Positions 1 to 9,560 are shown, numbered from the stretch's first letter. The stretch is DNA of 64,000 nt from G965212025 sp965215765 (GCA_965215765.1 OZ244118.1:806001-870000); one strand, 5' to 3'. Program-made: numbers and translations. The notes: generated by a model from the letters alone, not told the origin.

Positions 1-231
1 CAGCTCTGCCTCTCTGGCTCCGATAATCCAGCTGATTTTTGTTTCTGGAAAATTGGACTTGATCGTGTTGATGACTGGCGGGATATTGGTGATGTCGCCC
101 AGTGCTGACAGGCGCATGATACAAATGCTTTTAGGCTGGCAACTGCTCAAAGTTTCCTGCCTATGTTGACGGGTCAGCAACTGTTTCAGCTTAAGCCTCC
201 ATTTCTTGCCATGCCAGGTCATGGTTGGCAT
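1..231 (-). CDS. Glycosyltransferase family 9 (LPS heptosyltransferase-like), N-terminal part
   Basis: The minus strand encodes the start of a protein that continues beyond the left edge of the window. After a basic N-terminal leader it reads ICIMRLSALGDITNIPPV, followed by a segment ending SWIIGAREAEL. This is the first beta strand and glycine loop of GT9 ADP-heptose:LPS heptosyltransferases (WaaC/WaaF type; typical form IRLSAIGDVV..LP). Such enzymes add heptose to the inner core of lipopolysaccharide at the cytoplasmic face of the inner membrane. Two ATG codons, at 231 and 222, could be the start; neither has a clear ribosome binding site. The upstream neighbour on the same strand is waaA, which fits a core-LPS locus. 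Which heptosyltransferase it is cannot be decided from about 75 residues. Confidence 0.72.
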   Translation of the reverse strand, partial: MPTMTWHGKKWRLKLKQLLTRQHRQETLSSCQPKSICIMRLSALGDITNIPPVINTIKSNFPETKISWIIGAREAEL

Positions 232-488
232 GGCAGCGTCTTTGCCGGAAAGTGAAGTGTGCGTTGTTGCCGGGTAGCTGCGTTGCCTTGTCTGGAAACC
301 TCCCGTTTTCGAGCGCTGAGACTCCTTGCGTTCCCTGTGTCGGTGATACGACCTTGGGGGGCAACGATTTTTCCTGGCATTTTTTCCTTGCGCAGTGGCG
401 GAAGTTTGAAGCTGGCAAGTGGCACGAGCACGCCTGGTTTTAGTGGCCTGTCACGTTTTGCCACGACTGGCCGGCAGAGATTCCCTGT

Positions 489-1787
489 TCAGGCAATGTC
501 AAATTTCTCAAATTCTCGCAGGTAGTCTACGACTGGATCAGCACTGCTTTGCATATAATGTTTCGCCCGGGTCGCCATCTTGTGAAATGTGTCTGCTTTC
601 GTGGTTGCCTCACGGAAAGCCGTGCCGAGCTCGCTGGCACTACGGACTCGCAGCAGTCCGGCACATTTCTCAAGAGCAGCGGTTTCTGACAGAAAGTTCT
701 CTGTGTAGGGGCCGGTCGTCTGCGGCGTACCAAGCATTGCGGCTTCCAGCACATTTTGACCCCCGCGCGGGAGCAAGGAGCCACCAGTAAAAACGAGTGC
801 CGCGTGTTTGATCAGTGCTGGCAGTTCACCAATCGTGTCGGCAATGTACAGCCGCTTTCCTGCGGGTGGTTCACCGGCACTTCGCAGAGCGACTGTGTAG
901 CCCAGCGTCATCGCCAAGGCGCGAATTTTTTTGCCTCTTTGCGGATGTCTGGGGACGATGACGAGCAGGCGGTCATTGACGCCGGATAAACGAAAAGCTT
1001 CCAGCACGATTTCGTCCTCGCCCTTGTGGGTTGAAGTGGCGAGCAGGTAAGGGTGTCCAATCAGGTTGGGGAGCTCGTCAGGAAAGCAGGCACTCCACTT
1101 GAGGTTGGGGATCACGCTGATGTCTTTTGCCTGGGCTCCGAGGCGGCGGTAGCGCTGCGCATCCTCGGCAGAGCGGGCAAAAATATGCGTCACACAATTC
1201 AGGCAGATACGGTAGTAATGCAGAAGAGGCTTGCTCCAGCTTATTTTTCTGTCTGTGAACCGCGCGTTGACGAGGAACAATGGGATTTGACGCCGGACGC
1301 ACAAAGAAAAAAGATTCATCCACAGCTCTGTCTCCACCACGAGCAGGCATTTTGGAGACGCTTTTCGCAGAAAGTTTGCCCACATCAGCGCGCTGTCGAC
1401 CGGCGCGAATACGTGGTGCACACGGTTGCCGAGCCGTTTTTCCAACAGTTCTGCCGAAGTGCTTGTCGCGGTAGTGAAGATTATGGGTCTGTCCGGGTGT
1501 TTTTCGTGCAGAGATGTCGCCAAGCGTAAAACAGCGTTGACTTCACCCACTGAAACGCAATGAAACCACAGTGGTCTTTGACCGGCAGGAGGAAGATCCG
1601 ACTCTTTGATAATCCCAAGGCGTTGGCGAAGATAACGCCAATTCCGCAAGCGGATGGATTTATAGAGCGTCTGCCCTAACCACAGTGGAGCCGCAAGCAG
1701 AAGCAGGGCACCGTATCCCAATTTGCTTGGGAGTGGTACGGAATATCTGGTTTTATTTTTTGTGATTTTCAGGGCTGCACGAGCCAC
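489..1787 (-). CDS. waaA: 3-deoxy-D-manno-octulosonic acid (Kdo) transferase
   Basis: The 432-residue product matches WaaA/KdtA, the inner-membrane GT30 enzyme that transfers Kdo from CMP-Kdo to lipid IVA. An N-terminal hydrophobic anchor (about residues 24-42) is followed by family blocks: VSVGEVNA with the catalytic Glu, ETELWMN, NARFTDRK, TSTHKGEDE, VPRHPQR, and TGGSLLPRGGQNVLE in the C-terminal CMP-Kdo-binding domain. The length is normal for the family. The ATG start overlaps the 3' end of tolC by 19 bp, so the two are probably translationally coupled. The downstream heptosyltransferase fragment extends the LPS core theme. The final step identity (mono- or bifunctional Kdo transferase) is not visible from sequence. 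Confidence 0.93.
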   Translation of the reverse strand: MARAALKITKNKTRYSVPLPSKLGYGALLLLAAPLWLGQTLYKSIRLRNWRYLRQRLGIIKESDLPPAGQRPLWFHCVSVGEVNAVLRLATSLHEKHPDRPIIFTTATSTSAELLEKRLGNRVHHVFAPVDSALMWANFLRKASPKCLLVVETELWMNLFSLCVRRQIPLFLVNARFTDRKISWSKPLLHYYRICLNCVTHIFARSAEDAQRYRRLGAQAKDISVIPNLKWSACFPDELPNLIGHPYLLATSTHKGEDEIVLEAFRLSGVNDRLLVIVPRHPQRGKKIRALAMTLGYTVALRSAGEPPAGKRLYIADTIGELPALIKHAALVFTGGSLLPRGGQNVLEAAMLGTPQTTGPYTENFLSETAALEKCAGLLRVRSASELGTAFREATTKADTFHKMATRAKHYMQSSADPVVDYLREFEKFDIA

Positions 1788-3151
1788 GAATCGATTTGCT
1801 CTATGTGTGACAGAGCCAGGCTTCCCGCAGTTTGCTGTAATTTCAAAGTGCTGATGATGAATTGGTAACGTTCGTCTGCCAGGTCACGCATTGCTTTGAA
1901 GTAGTCGGTTCTGGCTACCGAGACATCAATGGAGGTGCGCGTCCCGACATTGAACCCGGCGGTGATGGCTTCCAGTGCGGTTTTTGCCGAGTCTTTCGCA
2001 ATGTTCAGTGCCTCTATCCTCCTGATGCCGGAAAGGATATCCAAATAGGACTGGCTGGCATCTTTTTGCACTGTGCGCCGGACTTGTTCCAGCGCAGAAA
2101 GCGTGACCTCATGCTGTGCTGTTGCCTGCTTTGACGCATAGTAGACCGACCCGCCTGAGACCAAAGGTACGGTTAGTTGAATACCGATGGAGGTTTCCTG
2201 AATTTCAACCGGGGTCTGTCCACCATGCTGTTCATTTCGCGATTGTGCAGCCACCAGGCTCAAGCTGGGAAAATGACCGGCTTCTTGTACTTTGATTTCC
2301 TGCAAGGCGAGGCTGCTCTCAATCTTTGCCGCCCGCAGATCAAGGTTTTTCTCTTCTGCCGCCGTAACCCAGGCACTTTGGCTTTCTGGTGCCGGGATTT
2401 GAAGCGGAATATTTTCCCGAAGATGCCTGATGCGCTGTATAGGTCTGCCGACGATGACCGACAGGACGTGTCGCGCTTTGTCTACCTCATTTTCGGCACC
2501 TATTTCGTCGGACAGTGCTTTGTCTCGTGCGGCTTCTGCTTCACTCACGTCAGTGATTGCCACCATGCCAACCCGAAAATTCTCTGCGGCCTGCTCCTGT
2601 AATTTTTCTGCCGACAGCCGTTCCTGTTGTCGGTAACCGTATCGCTCGTAGGTGGTCAACAAATCAAAGTACGCGCTTGCCAGCCGCATGATCAGTGACA
2701 TGCGTGCTGCTTCGAGCTCTATGCTGCTTTTTTCAATTTGCGAATCGGATTGCCTGAAGCGCAAATAGTCGGCACGGTTATACAGCGACTGGCTGAGTTG
2801 CAAACTCAGCGAATCTGAGTTGAAGGACGTGCTGATATTCGTGTCAACGCTTCCGAAACGTTGGCCACTGATGGTTTGATCTGCCAGATGACTGAAACTG
2901 CCTTGCAAGCTCAATTGTGGCAACAGGCGCGAACGCGCGATGGGTCTGCCTAGTTCAACAGCTTGAAACGCCGCCTTTGCCTGCTTCAATTCAGTGTCCT
3001 GCACCAAAGCGATTTCATACAGCTCAGCGATTCCGTAGGGAGATGCACCCTGGACTTGCTCTGCTGTGCCAGCGTACAGAACACCAGCCATCAGAATGCC
3101 CGCCAAGGCACTCGCCGACAGCCGGAATCGCAGCCTAATAAGTTGGCACAT
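1769..3151 (-). CDS. tolC: TolC-family outer membrane efflux protein
   Basis: This is an outer-membrane factor of the TolC family, the trimeric channel used by type I secretion and tripartite efflux systems. It carries a signal peptide (basic MCQLIRLRFRLS, a hydrophobic core, then an Ala-rich cleavage region near QGA) and the two-fold repeated OEP domain. The repeated segments (LYEIALVQDTELKQAKA; NLDLRAAKIESSLALQEIKV) and long amphipathic helices rich in Gln/Ala are typical. The chosen ATG at 3151 has GAGG nine bases upstream. Longer in-frame starts reach to 3211 but would extend further into the rhodanese gene. Even this start overlaps the rhodanese 3' end by 17 bp. No membrane-fusion or ABC partner is adjacent, so its transport partner is unknown. 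Confidence 0.92.
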   Translation of the reverse strand: MCQLIRLRFRLSASALAGILMAGVLYAGTAEQVQGASPYGIAELYEIALVQDTELKQAKAAFQAVELGRPIARSRLLPQLSLQGSFSHLADQTISGQRFGSVDTNISTSFNSDSLSLQLSQSLYNRADYLRFRQSDSQIEKSSIELEAARMSLIMRLASAYFDLLTTYERYGYRQQERLSAEKLQEQAAENFRVGMVAITDVSEAEAARDKALSDEIGAENEVDKARHVLSVIVGRPIQRIRHLRENIPLQIPAPESQSAWVTAAEEKNLDLRAAKIESSLALQEIKVQEAGHFPSLSLVAAQSRNEQHGGQTPVEIQETSIGIQLTVPLVSGGSVYYASKQATAQHEVTLSALEQVRRTVQKDASQSYLDILSGIRRIEALNIAKDSAKTALEAITAGFNVGTRTSIDVSVARTDYFKAMRDLADERYQFIISTLKLQQTAGSLALSHIEQIDSWLVQP

Positions 3152-3455
3152 CGGGATCAACCTCATGGCTCCAGGCATCAATGCCGCCGCGCAAGTTCGC
3201 AACGTTCCCAAATTTGTTCTCTTCCATCATGCGCACTGCATGGCCGCTTCGAATACCGTGATGGCAGTACACAACGATATTCTGATCTTTTTTCAATTCT
3301 TTCATTCCTTCTTTGAAGGATGACAAAGGCAGGAGAACAGAGCCTTCAAGTTTTACGGTTTCGTGCTCCCAAGGTTCCCGTACGTCAATGAGCAAAGGGC
3401 GTACTGCCGCGCTCTGCAACAGTCTGCTTAGTTCTCCGGGGCTGATTTCTCGCAA
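3135..3455 (-). CDS. Rhodanese-like sulfurtransferase
   Basis: A 106-residue single-domain rhodanese. The N-terminal LLIDVREPWEHE motif and the active-site loop YCHHGIRS, with Cys as the persulfide-carrying residue, are intact. The distal GGIDAW motif follows. Small rhodaneses of this type move sulfane sulfur in the cytoplasm; no signal peptide is visible. The gene is the first of a minus-strand unit with tolC and waaA (overlapping ends) and is divergent from thiC across a 90-bp gap. The divergence from a thiamine gene is suggestive, since thiamine synthesis needs sulfur transfer, but ThiC itself does not, so no functional link is claimed. Confidence 0.88.
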   Translation of the reverse strand: MREISPGELSRLLQSAAVRPLLIDVREPWEHETVKLEGSVLLPLSSFKEGMKELKKDQNIVVYCHHGIRSGHAVRMMEENKFGNVANLRGGIDAWSHEVDPDVPTY

Positions 3456-3489
3456 GATATTCTCGATAGATTTTTCAGGAGCTTCGCTT

Positions 3490-3516
3490 TTGCAAGCCTC
3501 GCAGAATCATTATAGA
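3490..3516 (+). promoter_or_regulatory. Candidate sigma-70 promoter for thiC
   Basis: In the 90-bp gap before thiC there is TTGCAA at 3490-3495 and TATAGA at 3511-3516, 15 bp apart, which is a short spacer. The gap is too small for a TPP riboswitch and none of its conserved sequence is seen, so thiC appears to lack the common leader control here. Low confidence because it rests on two hexamers. Confidence 0.3.
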
Positions 3517-3545
3517 CTGATCGCCCCGTCAGCAGGTGCAACTTC

Positions 3546-5411
3546 ATGAAATACATACCCATCTCAAAAAATAAACCTTCTCCCCTTGGCCGCGTTGCCA
3601 AAGAGCCAATTTCTGCGTTTCGCAGAATTTATGTGCATGGTTCTCGGGACGATATACAAGTCGGTATGAAGGAGGTTACGCTTGCCGCTACCGGGATCGG
3701 CTCCGATTCCGAAGAAAATCCTCCAATACCGGTCTATGACACTTCCGGCCCCCACTTTGGAGACGGGGTGGTTACGCAGTCTGAGAACGGGATCCCCCCG
3801 ATACGTGCCAACTGGATAGAAGAGCGTGCCGATAGCACAACGGTGGCGGCTCTGCCGACAAACGGGAAAAATGAGGATGTCCCGTCAGGCAATGGCGCAA
3901 GGGCACGTTTGGCCCGATCCGGGCAGAACGTAACGCAAATGCATTATGCCAGGCGCGGCATTGTGACGCCTGAGATGGAGTATGTCGCGATCAGAGAGAA
4001 CGGGCTGGTCGATGTTTTGCGAAGCGATTCCCGGTATCAGAAGTTGTTGCGAAGCCATGATGGGCGGACTTGGGGAGCGAAGGTTCCGGAGGTCGTGACA
4101 CCGGAATTTGTGCGAGATGAAGTCGCTGCCGGTCGAGCCATTATTCCAGCCAACATTAACCATCCGGAGTCTGAACCGATGGTTATCGGAAGGAATTTTC
4201 GTGTGAAAATAAACGCGAATATCGGGAATTCCGCAGTCAGTTCGTCACTGGATGAGGAGGTTCAGAAGCTGGTCTGGGCAGTCAGATGGGGGGCAGACAC
4301 TGTGATGGATTTATCGACCGGACGGCGAATATCAGAAACGCGTGAGTGCATCCTTCGGCACTCGCCAGTGCCCATTGGAACGGTTCCGATTTATGAAGCC
4401 TTGGAAAAAGTAGGTGGCAAGGCTGAAGATTTAAGTTGGGAGATCTACCGCGACACGATCATTGCCCAGGCTGAGCAGGGAGTCGATTATTTTACGATTC
4501 ATGCAGGGGTTTTGTTGCGCTATGTACCGTTGACGGCGAAGCGCACAACAGGAATTGTCTCCCGTGGAGGGGCGATTATTGCGAAATGGTGCCTCGCTCA
4601 CCACCAGGAAAATTTTCTGTACACGCACTTTGCGGACATTTGCGAGATTATGAAACAGTATGACGTTTCATTCTCTCTCGGAGACGGCTTGCGCCCAGGC
4701 TGTATCGCCGATGCCAATGATGAGTCACAGTTCGCCGAGCTAAAAACCTTGGGAGAGCTGACGAAGCAGGCTTGGGAACACGACGTGCAAGTCATGATAG
4801 AAGGGCCGGGCCATGTTCCCATGCAGTTGATCAAGGAGAACGTTGAACGCGAGCTTGATGAGTGTATGGAGGCTCCTTTTTATACTTTAGGCCCGCTGGT
4901 TACGGATATTGCGCCAGGTTATGACCACATTACTTCTGCCATAGGTGCCGCCATGATTGGCTGGTTTGGTACCGCCATGTTGTGCTACGTGACTCCCAAA
5001 GAGCATCTTGGGCTACCTGATCTTCAAGATGTCAAGGAAGGCATCGTTGCCTATCGTATTGCGGCACATGCGGCCGACTTGGCGAAAGGGCATCCGGCGG
5101 CTCAGTTGCGGGACAATGCCCTGTCAAAGGCACGTTTTGACTTTCGCTGGCTGGATCAGTTCAATTTGGGGCTGGATCCGCAGCGTGCCCATGAATTTCA
5201 TGACCAGACGCTGCCTCAGGAATCTGCGAAAGTCGCACATTTTTGTTCCATGTGTGGGCCGCGATTCTGTTCCATGAAAATTACCCAGGAAATCAGAGAA
5301 TATGCCGAATCGCACGGTTTGAATGATGGTGAAGTCGCGATTGAGACTGGACTGAAGGAGAAAGCAGGGGAGTTCAGGAGTCGGGGAAGCGAAATTTACA
5401 CCAAGCTTTAA
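3546..5411 (+). CDS. thiC: Phosphomethylpyrimidine synthase
   Basis: ThiC is the radical-SAM enzyme that rearranges aminoimidazole ribotide to HMP-phosphate, the pyrimidine half of thiamine. The 621-residue protein is full length. Visible signatures include GTVPIYEALE, FTIHAGVLLRY, SRGGAIIAKWC, DGLRPGCIADANDE, EGPGHVPMQLI and the C-terminal 4Fe-4S ligand motif CSMCGPRFC (CX2CX4C), close to the end of the protein. The start ATG is preceded by an AGG-type site. It is divergent from the rhodanese gene and followed 67 bp later by a TonB-dependent receptor. No other thi gene is present in the window. Confidence 0.97.
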   Translation: MKYIPISKNKPSPLGRVAKEPISAFRRIYVHGSRDDIQVGMKEVTLAATGIGSDSEENPPIPVYDTSGPHFGDGVVTQSENGIPPIRANWIEERADSTTVAALPTNGKNEDVPSGNGARARLARSGQNVTQMHYARRGIVTPEMEYVAIRENGLVDVLRSDSRYQKLLRSHDGRTWGAKVPEVVTPEFVRDEVAAGRAIIPANINHPESEPMVIGRNFRVKINANIGNSAVSSSLDEEVQKLVWAVRWGADTVMDLSTGRRISETRECILRHSPVPIGTVPIYEALEKVGGKAEDLSWEIYRDTIIAQAEQGVDYFTIHAGVLLRYVPLTAKRTTGIVSRGGAIIAKWCLAHHQENFLYTHFADICEIMKQYDVSFSLGDGLRPGCIADANDESQFAELKTLGELTKQAWEHDVQVMIEGPGHVPMQLIKENVERELDECMEAPFYTLGPLVTDIAPGYDHITSAIGAAMIGWFGTAMLCYVTPKEHLGLPDLQDVKEGIVAYRIAAHAADLAKGHPAAQLRDNALSKARFDFRWLDQFNLGLDPQRAHEFHDQTLPQESAKVAHFCSMCGPRFCSMKITQEIREYAESHGLNDGEVAIETGLKEKAGEFRSRGSEIYTKL

Positions 5412-5478
5412 CAGAGCTGCACGCTGCCCGGGTCGCTTCCTCACCAGCAAGGTTTTTCATCTTTTTCCGGCGCAGAAT

Positions 5479-7311
5479 GTGCTTCCCGCTTTGAGGGTCG
5501 CGGTATCTTTTCTGGCGTTTTCTGTTCTGCTTTATGGCTCCCGATCCGAATGCCGGGAGGTGGAAACCGTGATAGTGACAGGTACACGGATAGCGGTTGG
5601 TGCGCTGAATTTTGGTGCTCGGGCGACAGTCATAAGCGAACAGGAAATTCTAAAAAACCAATACCAGACGCTTGGTGATGCCTTGGGCTCTGTGCCAGGT
5701 CTGCATGTCGCTTCTCAGGGGGGGCGTGGGGCGCAAACTTCTGTTTTTATTCGTGGTAGCGAATCCAATCATGTTCTGGTTTTGGTTGACGGCGTACCGG
5801 TTAATGATCCTTCCTCTGCGGTGCCGTTTTCTTTTACTGATTTGTCGCTTCTCGGCGTACAGCGTATTGAAGTTTTACGCGGAGTTTATGGTGCCCAGTA
5901 TGGTTCGGAAGCCATCGGCGGTGTCGTCCAGATTTTTAGCAAGCAGAGCTCTGCAACGGGAGAACGTAGTCTGAGGCTTGAAAGCGGCAGCTACGGAACC
6001 GTTGGTGCCTCGTTTTCGCTCAGTGCTGAAAATTATTTTCTCGGAATGGAACATTTTCATACGCAAGGGGAGTCTTTTACCCCACAGGCACTGCGTGGCG
6101 GGACGGACGGAGAAAAAGATGGCCATGAGCGACTCAGTCTGAAATGGCATTTTGATACCCGGCTGGGGGACGAGTGGCTGGTGAGTGGCAACATCGGTTA
6201 TTTGCGGAGTGATACCGAGTTTGATGACTATCTGGGGGAGGATGATTTACAAAAAGAGCTTCGTGAACAGCGTTTGGGGCACTTGACTCTCAGTCGCAGT
6301 TTTTTTTCCGGTACTCTGGATACGCAGTGGAACTTCCGGTACTTTGATAGCCACAGGAGATATCCCTTTTCTCCGTACCAGAAGAGCTATCAAGGAAATG
6401 TTTACGGCCTGGCCTTCAACGGCACCTATTGGACACGAAGGGATTTGCAGATTCAGTTTGGTGGCGAGCACGAAATGAGCAAAGTGGACATTGAGGGCGG
6501 GGTTGACAAGAGCCTGCGCACCCAGGCTTTTTATGGGCAGGTTCTTTATGAACTGACCCCTGGCTTGCTTGCCACTCTGGCTTTGCGAAACGATGTTTTT
6601 GAAAAAAACCAAGCGCACCAAAGCTATCGTGTTTCTTTGGCGCATGAGGTTCTGGCTCATGACTTGGTATTTTTCGGAAATTATGGGACAGGTTTCAGGG
6701 CGGCTGATCTGAACGAGCAATTTGGTGTTGGCGGCAATCCTGAGTTGCGTCCGGAACGGTCACGTGGCTGGGAAATCGGAATGGAAAAAGAATTCCCGGA
6801 ATGGGGTCTGAATACCGGCGCGAGTTATTTTCAGAATCGCCTGGACGACTTGATAGAGTGGGAAGGAGATATCTTGTCAGGGGGACTGCGTAATCTGGAA
6901 CACGCCGAAATAGTGGGTGGGGAAATGTTTTTGCAATACCGTGGTGCCGAGCGGTGGGATGTACGCTTTGATCAAAGCTGGACCAGTGCAAAGCGAGATG
7001 ATGGAAGCCACCTGTTGCGCCGCCCTCTCAGGAAGAGTTCGCTGAAACTGGGATGGAACTTTGTGTCAGGGGAAAGCTTGCTCTTTGCGCTGGATTACAC
7101 TGGCACACAGTGGGATATTGGGAGGAGGGACGCGCTTGCCAGGCAGCGTGACGGATATCTGTTGGCGCGCTTGGTTCTGACGAAGCACTTTTATGAAGAA
7201 TTGACGGCTTTTGTGCGGATCAACAATCTTTTTGACCGCGACTACGAGCCAGTGAGTGGCTACCAAGGTCTGGGCTTCGACGTATTGGCCGGTTTTACAG
7301 CCCGGTGGTAA
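5479..7311 (+). CDS. TonB-dependent outer membrane receptor, BtuB-like
   Basis: A 610-residue TonB-dependent receptor. A signal peptide (residues 1 to about 25) is followed by the TonB-box region VETVIVTGTR, then a plug domain with LGDALGSVPGLHV, SVFIRGSESNHVLVLVDG and RIEVLRGVYGAQYGSEAIGGVVQI, and a beta barrel ending in an aromatic-rich strand (FTARW). The plug motifs are closest to the vitamin B12 receptor BtuB. The start used is GTG; its ribosome site is weak. B12 uptake would suit B12-dependent enzymes, but no cobalamin riboswitch fits in the 67-bp leader and no btuFCD follows. A thiamine or other ligand, suggested by thiC upstream, is possible. The substrate is inference. Confidence 0.9.
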   Translation: MLPALRVAVSFLAFSVLLYGSRSECREVETVIVTGTRIAVGALNFGARATVISEQEILKNQYQTLGDALGSVPGLHVASQGGRGAQTSVFIRGSESNHVLVLVDGVPVNDPSSAVPFSFTDLSLLGVQRIEVLRGVYGAQYGSEAIGGVVQIFSKQSSATGERSLRLESGSYGTVGASFSLSAENYFLGMEHFHTQGESFTPQALRGGTDGEKDGHERLSLKWHFDTRLGDEWLVSGNIGYLRSDTEFDDYLGEDDLQKELREQRLGHLTLSRSFFSGTLDTQWNFRYFDSHRRYPFSPYQKSYQGNVYGLAFNGTYWTRRDLQIQFGGEHEMSKVDIEGGVDKSLRTQAFYGQVLYELTPGLLATLALRNDVFEKNQAHQSYRVSLAHEVLAHDLVFFGNYGTGFRAADLNEQFGVGGNPELRPERSRGWEIGMEKEFPEWGLNTGASYFQNRLDDLIEWEGDILSGGLRNLEHAEIVGGEMFLQYRGAERWDVRFDQSWTSAKRDDGSHLLRRPLRKSSLKLGWNFVSGESLLFALDYTGTQWDIGRRDALARQRDGYLLARLVLTKHFYEELTAFVRINNLFDRDYEPVSGYQGLGFDVLAGFTARW

Positions 7312-7355
7312 GGCATGGAGACTCAGCACCAGCCAAAAGAATCAGAGTCGGCTGG

Positions 7356-8423
7356 CTGGCAGGCACGTGAAGCGGCGGCTGTTTTCGGTTTTCTTTTAGC
7401 TGATGGACTTGCTGACACAAATTGCCTTGGGAGCTGTGACCGGTGAGGTTGTGGTCTGCAGAACCTTATGCAGGAAAGCACTTCTGGCAGGCACGTGAAG
7501 CGGTGGCTGTTTTCGGTTTTTTCTTTTAGCTGATGGACTTGTTGACACAAATTGCCTTGGGAGCTGTGGTTGGTGAGGCTGTGGCCGGCAGAACCTTATG
7601 CAGGAAAGCACTTCTGGCAGGCACGTGAATCGGTGGCTATTTTCGGTTTTCTTTTAGTTGATGGACTTGCTGACACAAATTGCCTTGGGATCTGTGGTTG
7701 GTGAGGTTGTGGTCTGTAGAACCTTATGCAGGAAAGCACTTCCGGCAGGCAGATACCGTGGTGGCTGTTTTCGTTTTCTTTTAGCTGATGGACTTGCTGA
7801 CACAAATTGCCTTGGGAGCTGTGGTTGGTGAGGCTGTGGCCGGCAGAACCTTATGCAGGAAAGCACTTCTGGCAGGTGCCGTGGTGGCTGTTTTCTGTTT
7901 TTTCTTTTAGCTGATGGACTTGCTGACACAAATTGCCTTGAGATCTGTGACCGGTGAGACTGTGGTTTGCAGAACCTTATGCAGGAAAGCACTTCTGGCA
8001 GGTGCCGTGGTGGCTGTTTTCTGTTTTTTCTTTTAGCTGATGGACTTGCTGACACAAATTGCCTTGGGAGCTGTGGTTGGTGAGGCTGTGGCCGGCAGCA
8101 CCTTATGCAGGAAAGCACTTCTGGCAGGCACGTGAAGCGGCGGCTGTTTTTGGTTTCTTTTAGCTGATGGACTTGCTGACAAAAATTGCCTTGGGATTTG
8201 TGGTCGGTGAGGCTGTGGTCTGCAGAACCTTATGCAGGAAAGCACTTCTGGCAGGCACGTGAAGCGGCGGCTGTTTTCGGTTTTTTTTAGTTGATGGACT
8301 TGCTGACACAAATTGCCTTGGGATCTGTGGTTGGTGAGGCTGTGGTCTGCAGAACCTTATGCAGGAAAGCACTTCTGGCAGGCACGTGAAGCGGTGGCTG
8401 TTTTCGGTTTTTTCTTTTAGCTG
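7356..8423 (+). repeat. Tandem array of 5'-end copies of the downstream YdjM-like gene (about 127-bp unit)
   Basis: Eight tandem units precede the intact gene. Each has a T-rich linker (TTTTCGGTTTT..TTTTAGCTG), then ATG and the first 28 or so codons of the gene, then a break. The ATGs lie at 7403, 7533, 7661, 7788, 7914, 8040, 8167 and 8294, with the intact gene's ATG at 8424, giving spacings of 126-130 bp. Copies differ by scattered base changes (GTGACCGGT versus GTGGTTGGT; GCCGGC versus GTCTGC). Length variation sits mainly in the T-rich linker and at the end of the coding piece. Open reading of most copies would give peptides of about 30-45 residues. No spacer-like unique DNA lies between units. 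Minus-strand open frames here are by-products of the repetition. Confidence 0.95.
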
Positions 8424-9560
8424 ATGGACTTGTTGACACAAATTGCCTTGGGAGCTGTGGTTGGTGAGGCTGTGGCCGGCAGATCCATAGGAAGGAAAGC
8501 GCTTCTGGCAGGTGCCGTGGCGGGAGCCATTCCTGACATTGACGTCACGTGGGGATATTTCCTGAGCGATGTTGCCCGTTTTACCGATCACCGGGGCTGG
8601 ACCCATTCCCTGCTTTTTGCGCCCCTGTCTGCCTCCTTGCTTGCCTGGCTTTTTTCACGACCTAAACCCTGCTTTGTCGCGCCTTTCGCGACTTGCTTTT
8701 ATCTGTTTTTTTGGTGTTTTGTGACCCATATAGGGTTGGATCTTTGCACCACATACGGGACGCGCATTTTTTTGCCACTTTCCGACGAGCCATACGCTTT
8801 GTCGTCTATTTTTGTCGTGGATCCGCTCTACACGGTTCCTTTGCTGTTGACGGTCGGAGTTTTACTTGCCACCAAAAATTCCGTACGCAAAAATTTTTAT
8901 ATTGCGATGGCCGGATTGCTTTTAAGCAACGCCTATCTGGGAACTTCACTGCTTTTAAAAGATCACGCCACAAAAGTGTTTCAGAATCTTTTCGCCTCGC
9001 ACTGCCCGGAAGTGAAACATTATCTGGTTCAAAGCGGAGAGCTGACGACCCTGATGTGGCGAGTAATCGGCATGACTGCTACAGGCTATGCGGTAGGGAG
9101 ATATTCTTTGCTGAAAGGACACAAGGCCATCACTTTGAAGTTTTTTCCGTATCACGAGCTTCGCCCTTGGGTGCAAGGGGAAAGCCTGCGCCTGCCGGAA
9201 CTGGAAAAATTGCTTCGATTCAGCAAAGGGTTTTACAAGCTGGAAAGCCAGGGTCAAGAGCTATATCTGATTGACCTGCGTTTTCCTGGTAATCATCCAT
9301 TTCGTTTTGCCATAGCAGACCTTTCTCATGGAACACCACTTCCGGAAACCCCGATCAGGCGCGACGGCAACAGCCTCGAAGGTCGTGGCTTGAGTGTCTT
9401 CAGTCTCTGGTTGATGGAGTTGTTCGGAAAATTTCCTCAACTGGCGGCGAAGAACAGTATGGCAACGGTTGTGCCGGGTGGCGCGAAGCTCTGCCTTGAA
9501 CCCACGCCCAAAGACCTTCCTCCATTTGCGTACGTTCCCATGGATCTTGTGCGCAAGTAG
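8424..9560 (+). CDS. YdjM/DUF457-type membrane-bound metal-dependent hydrolase
   Basis: The 378-residue protein starts MDLLTQIALGAVVGEAV and carries the family motifs GAIPDIDV, DHRGWTHSLLF (His-rich metal site) and THIGLDLCTTYGTRIFLP, with several membrane helices (about residues 60-80, 88-110, 130-150, 160-175). The N-terminal two thirds match the YdjM/YbcI-like inner-membrane hydrolase family. The C-terminal third is soluble and unrecognised. Function and substrate are unknown for the family in general. Its first 28 or so codons have been copied eight times just upstream. The ATG has no convincing ribosome binding site, in either the gene or the copies. It converges on the H4MPT operon with a 40-bp gap. 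Confidence 0.82.
   Translation: MDLLTQIALGAVVGEAVAGRSIGRKALLAGAVAGAIPDIDVTWGYFLSDVARFTDHRGWTHSLLFAPLSASLLAWLFSRPKPCFVAPFATCFYLFFWCFVTHIGLDLCTTYGTRIFLPLSDEPYALSSIFVVDPLYTVPLLLTVGVLLATKNSVRKNFYIAMAGLLLSNAYLGTSLLLKDHATKVFQNLFASHCPEVKHYLVQSGELTTLMWRVIGMTATGYAVGRYSLLKGHKAITLKFFPYHELRPWVQGESLRLPELEKLLRFSKGFYKLESQGQELYLIDLRFPGNHPFRFAIADLSHGTPLPETPIRRDGNSLEGRGLSVFSLWLMELFGKFPQLAAKNSMATVVPGGAKLCLEPTPKDLPPFAYVPMDLVRK

Noticed and set aside
3456..3545. TPP riboswitch upstream of thiC
   Set aside because: Only 90 bp separate thiC from the divergent rhodanese gene and the conserved thi-box sequence is absent.
5412..5478. Cobalamin riboswitch before the BtuB-like receptor
   Set aside because: The 67-bp gap is too short and lacks the B12-box.
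7356..8423. CRISPR array
   Set aside because: Units of about 127 bp are contiguous, without short repeats and unique spacers, and include gene sequence; no cas gene is present.
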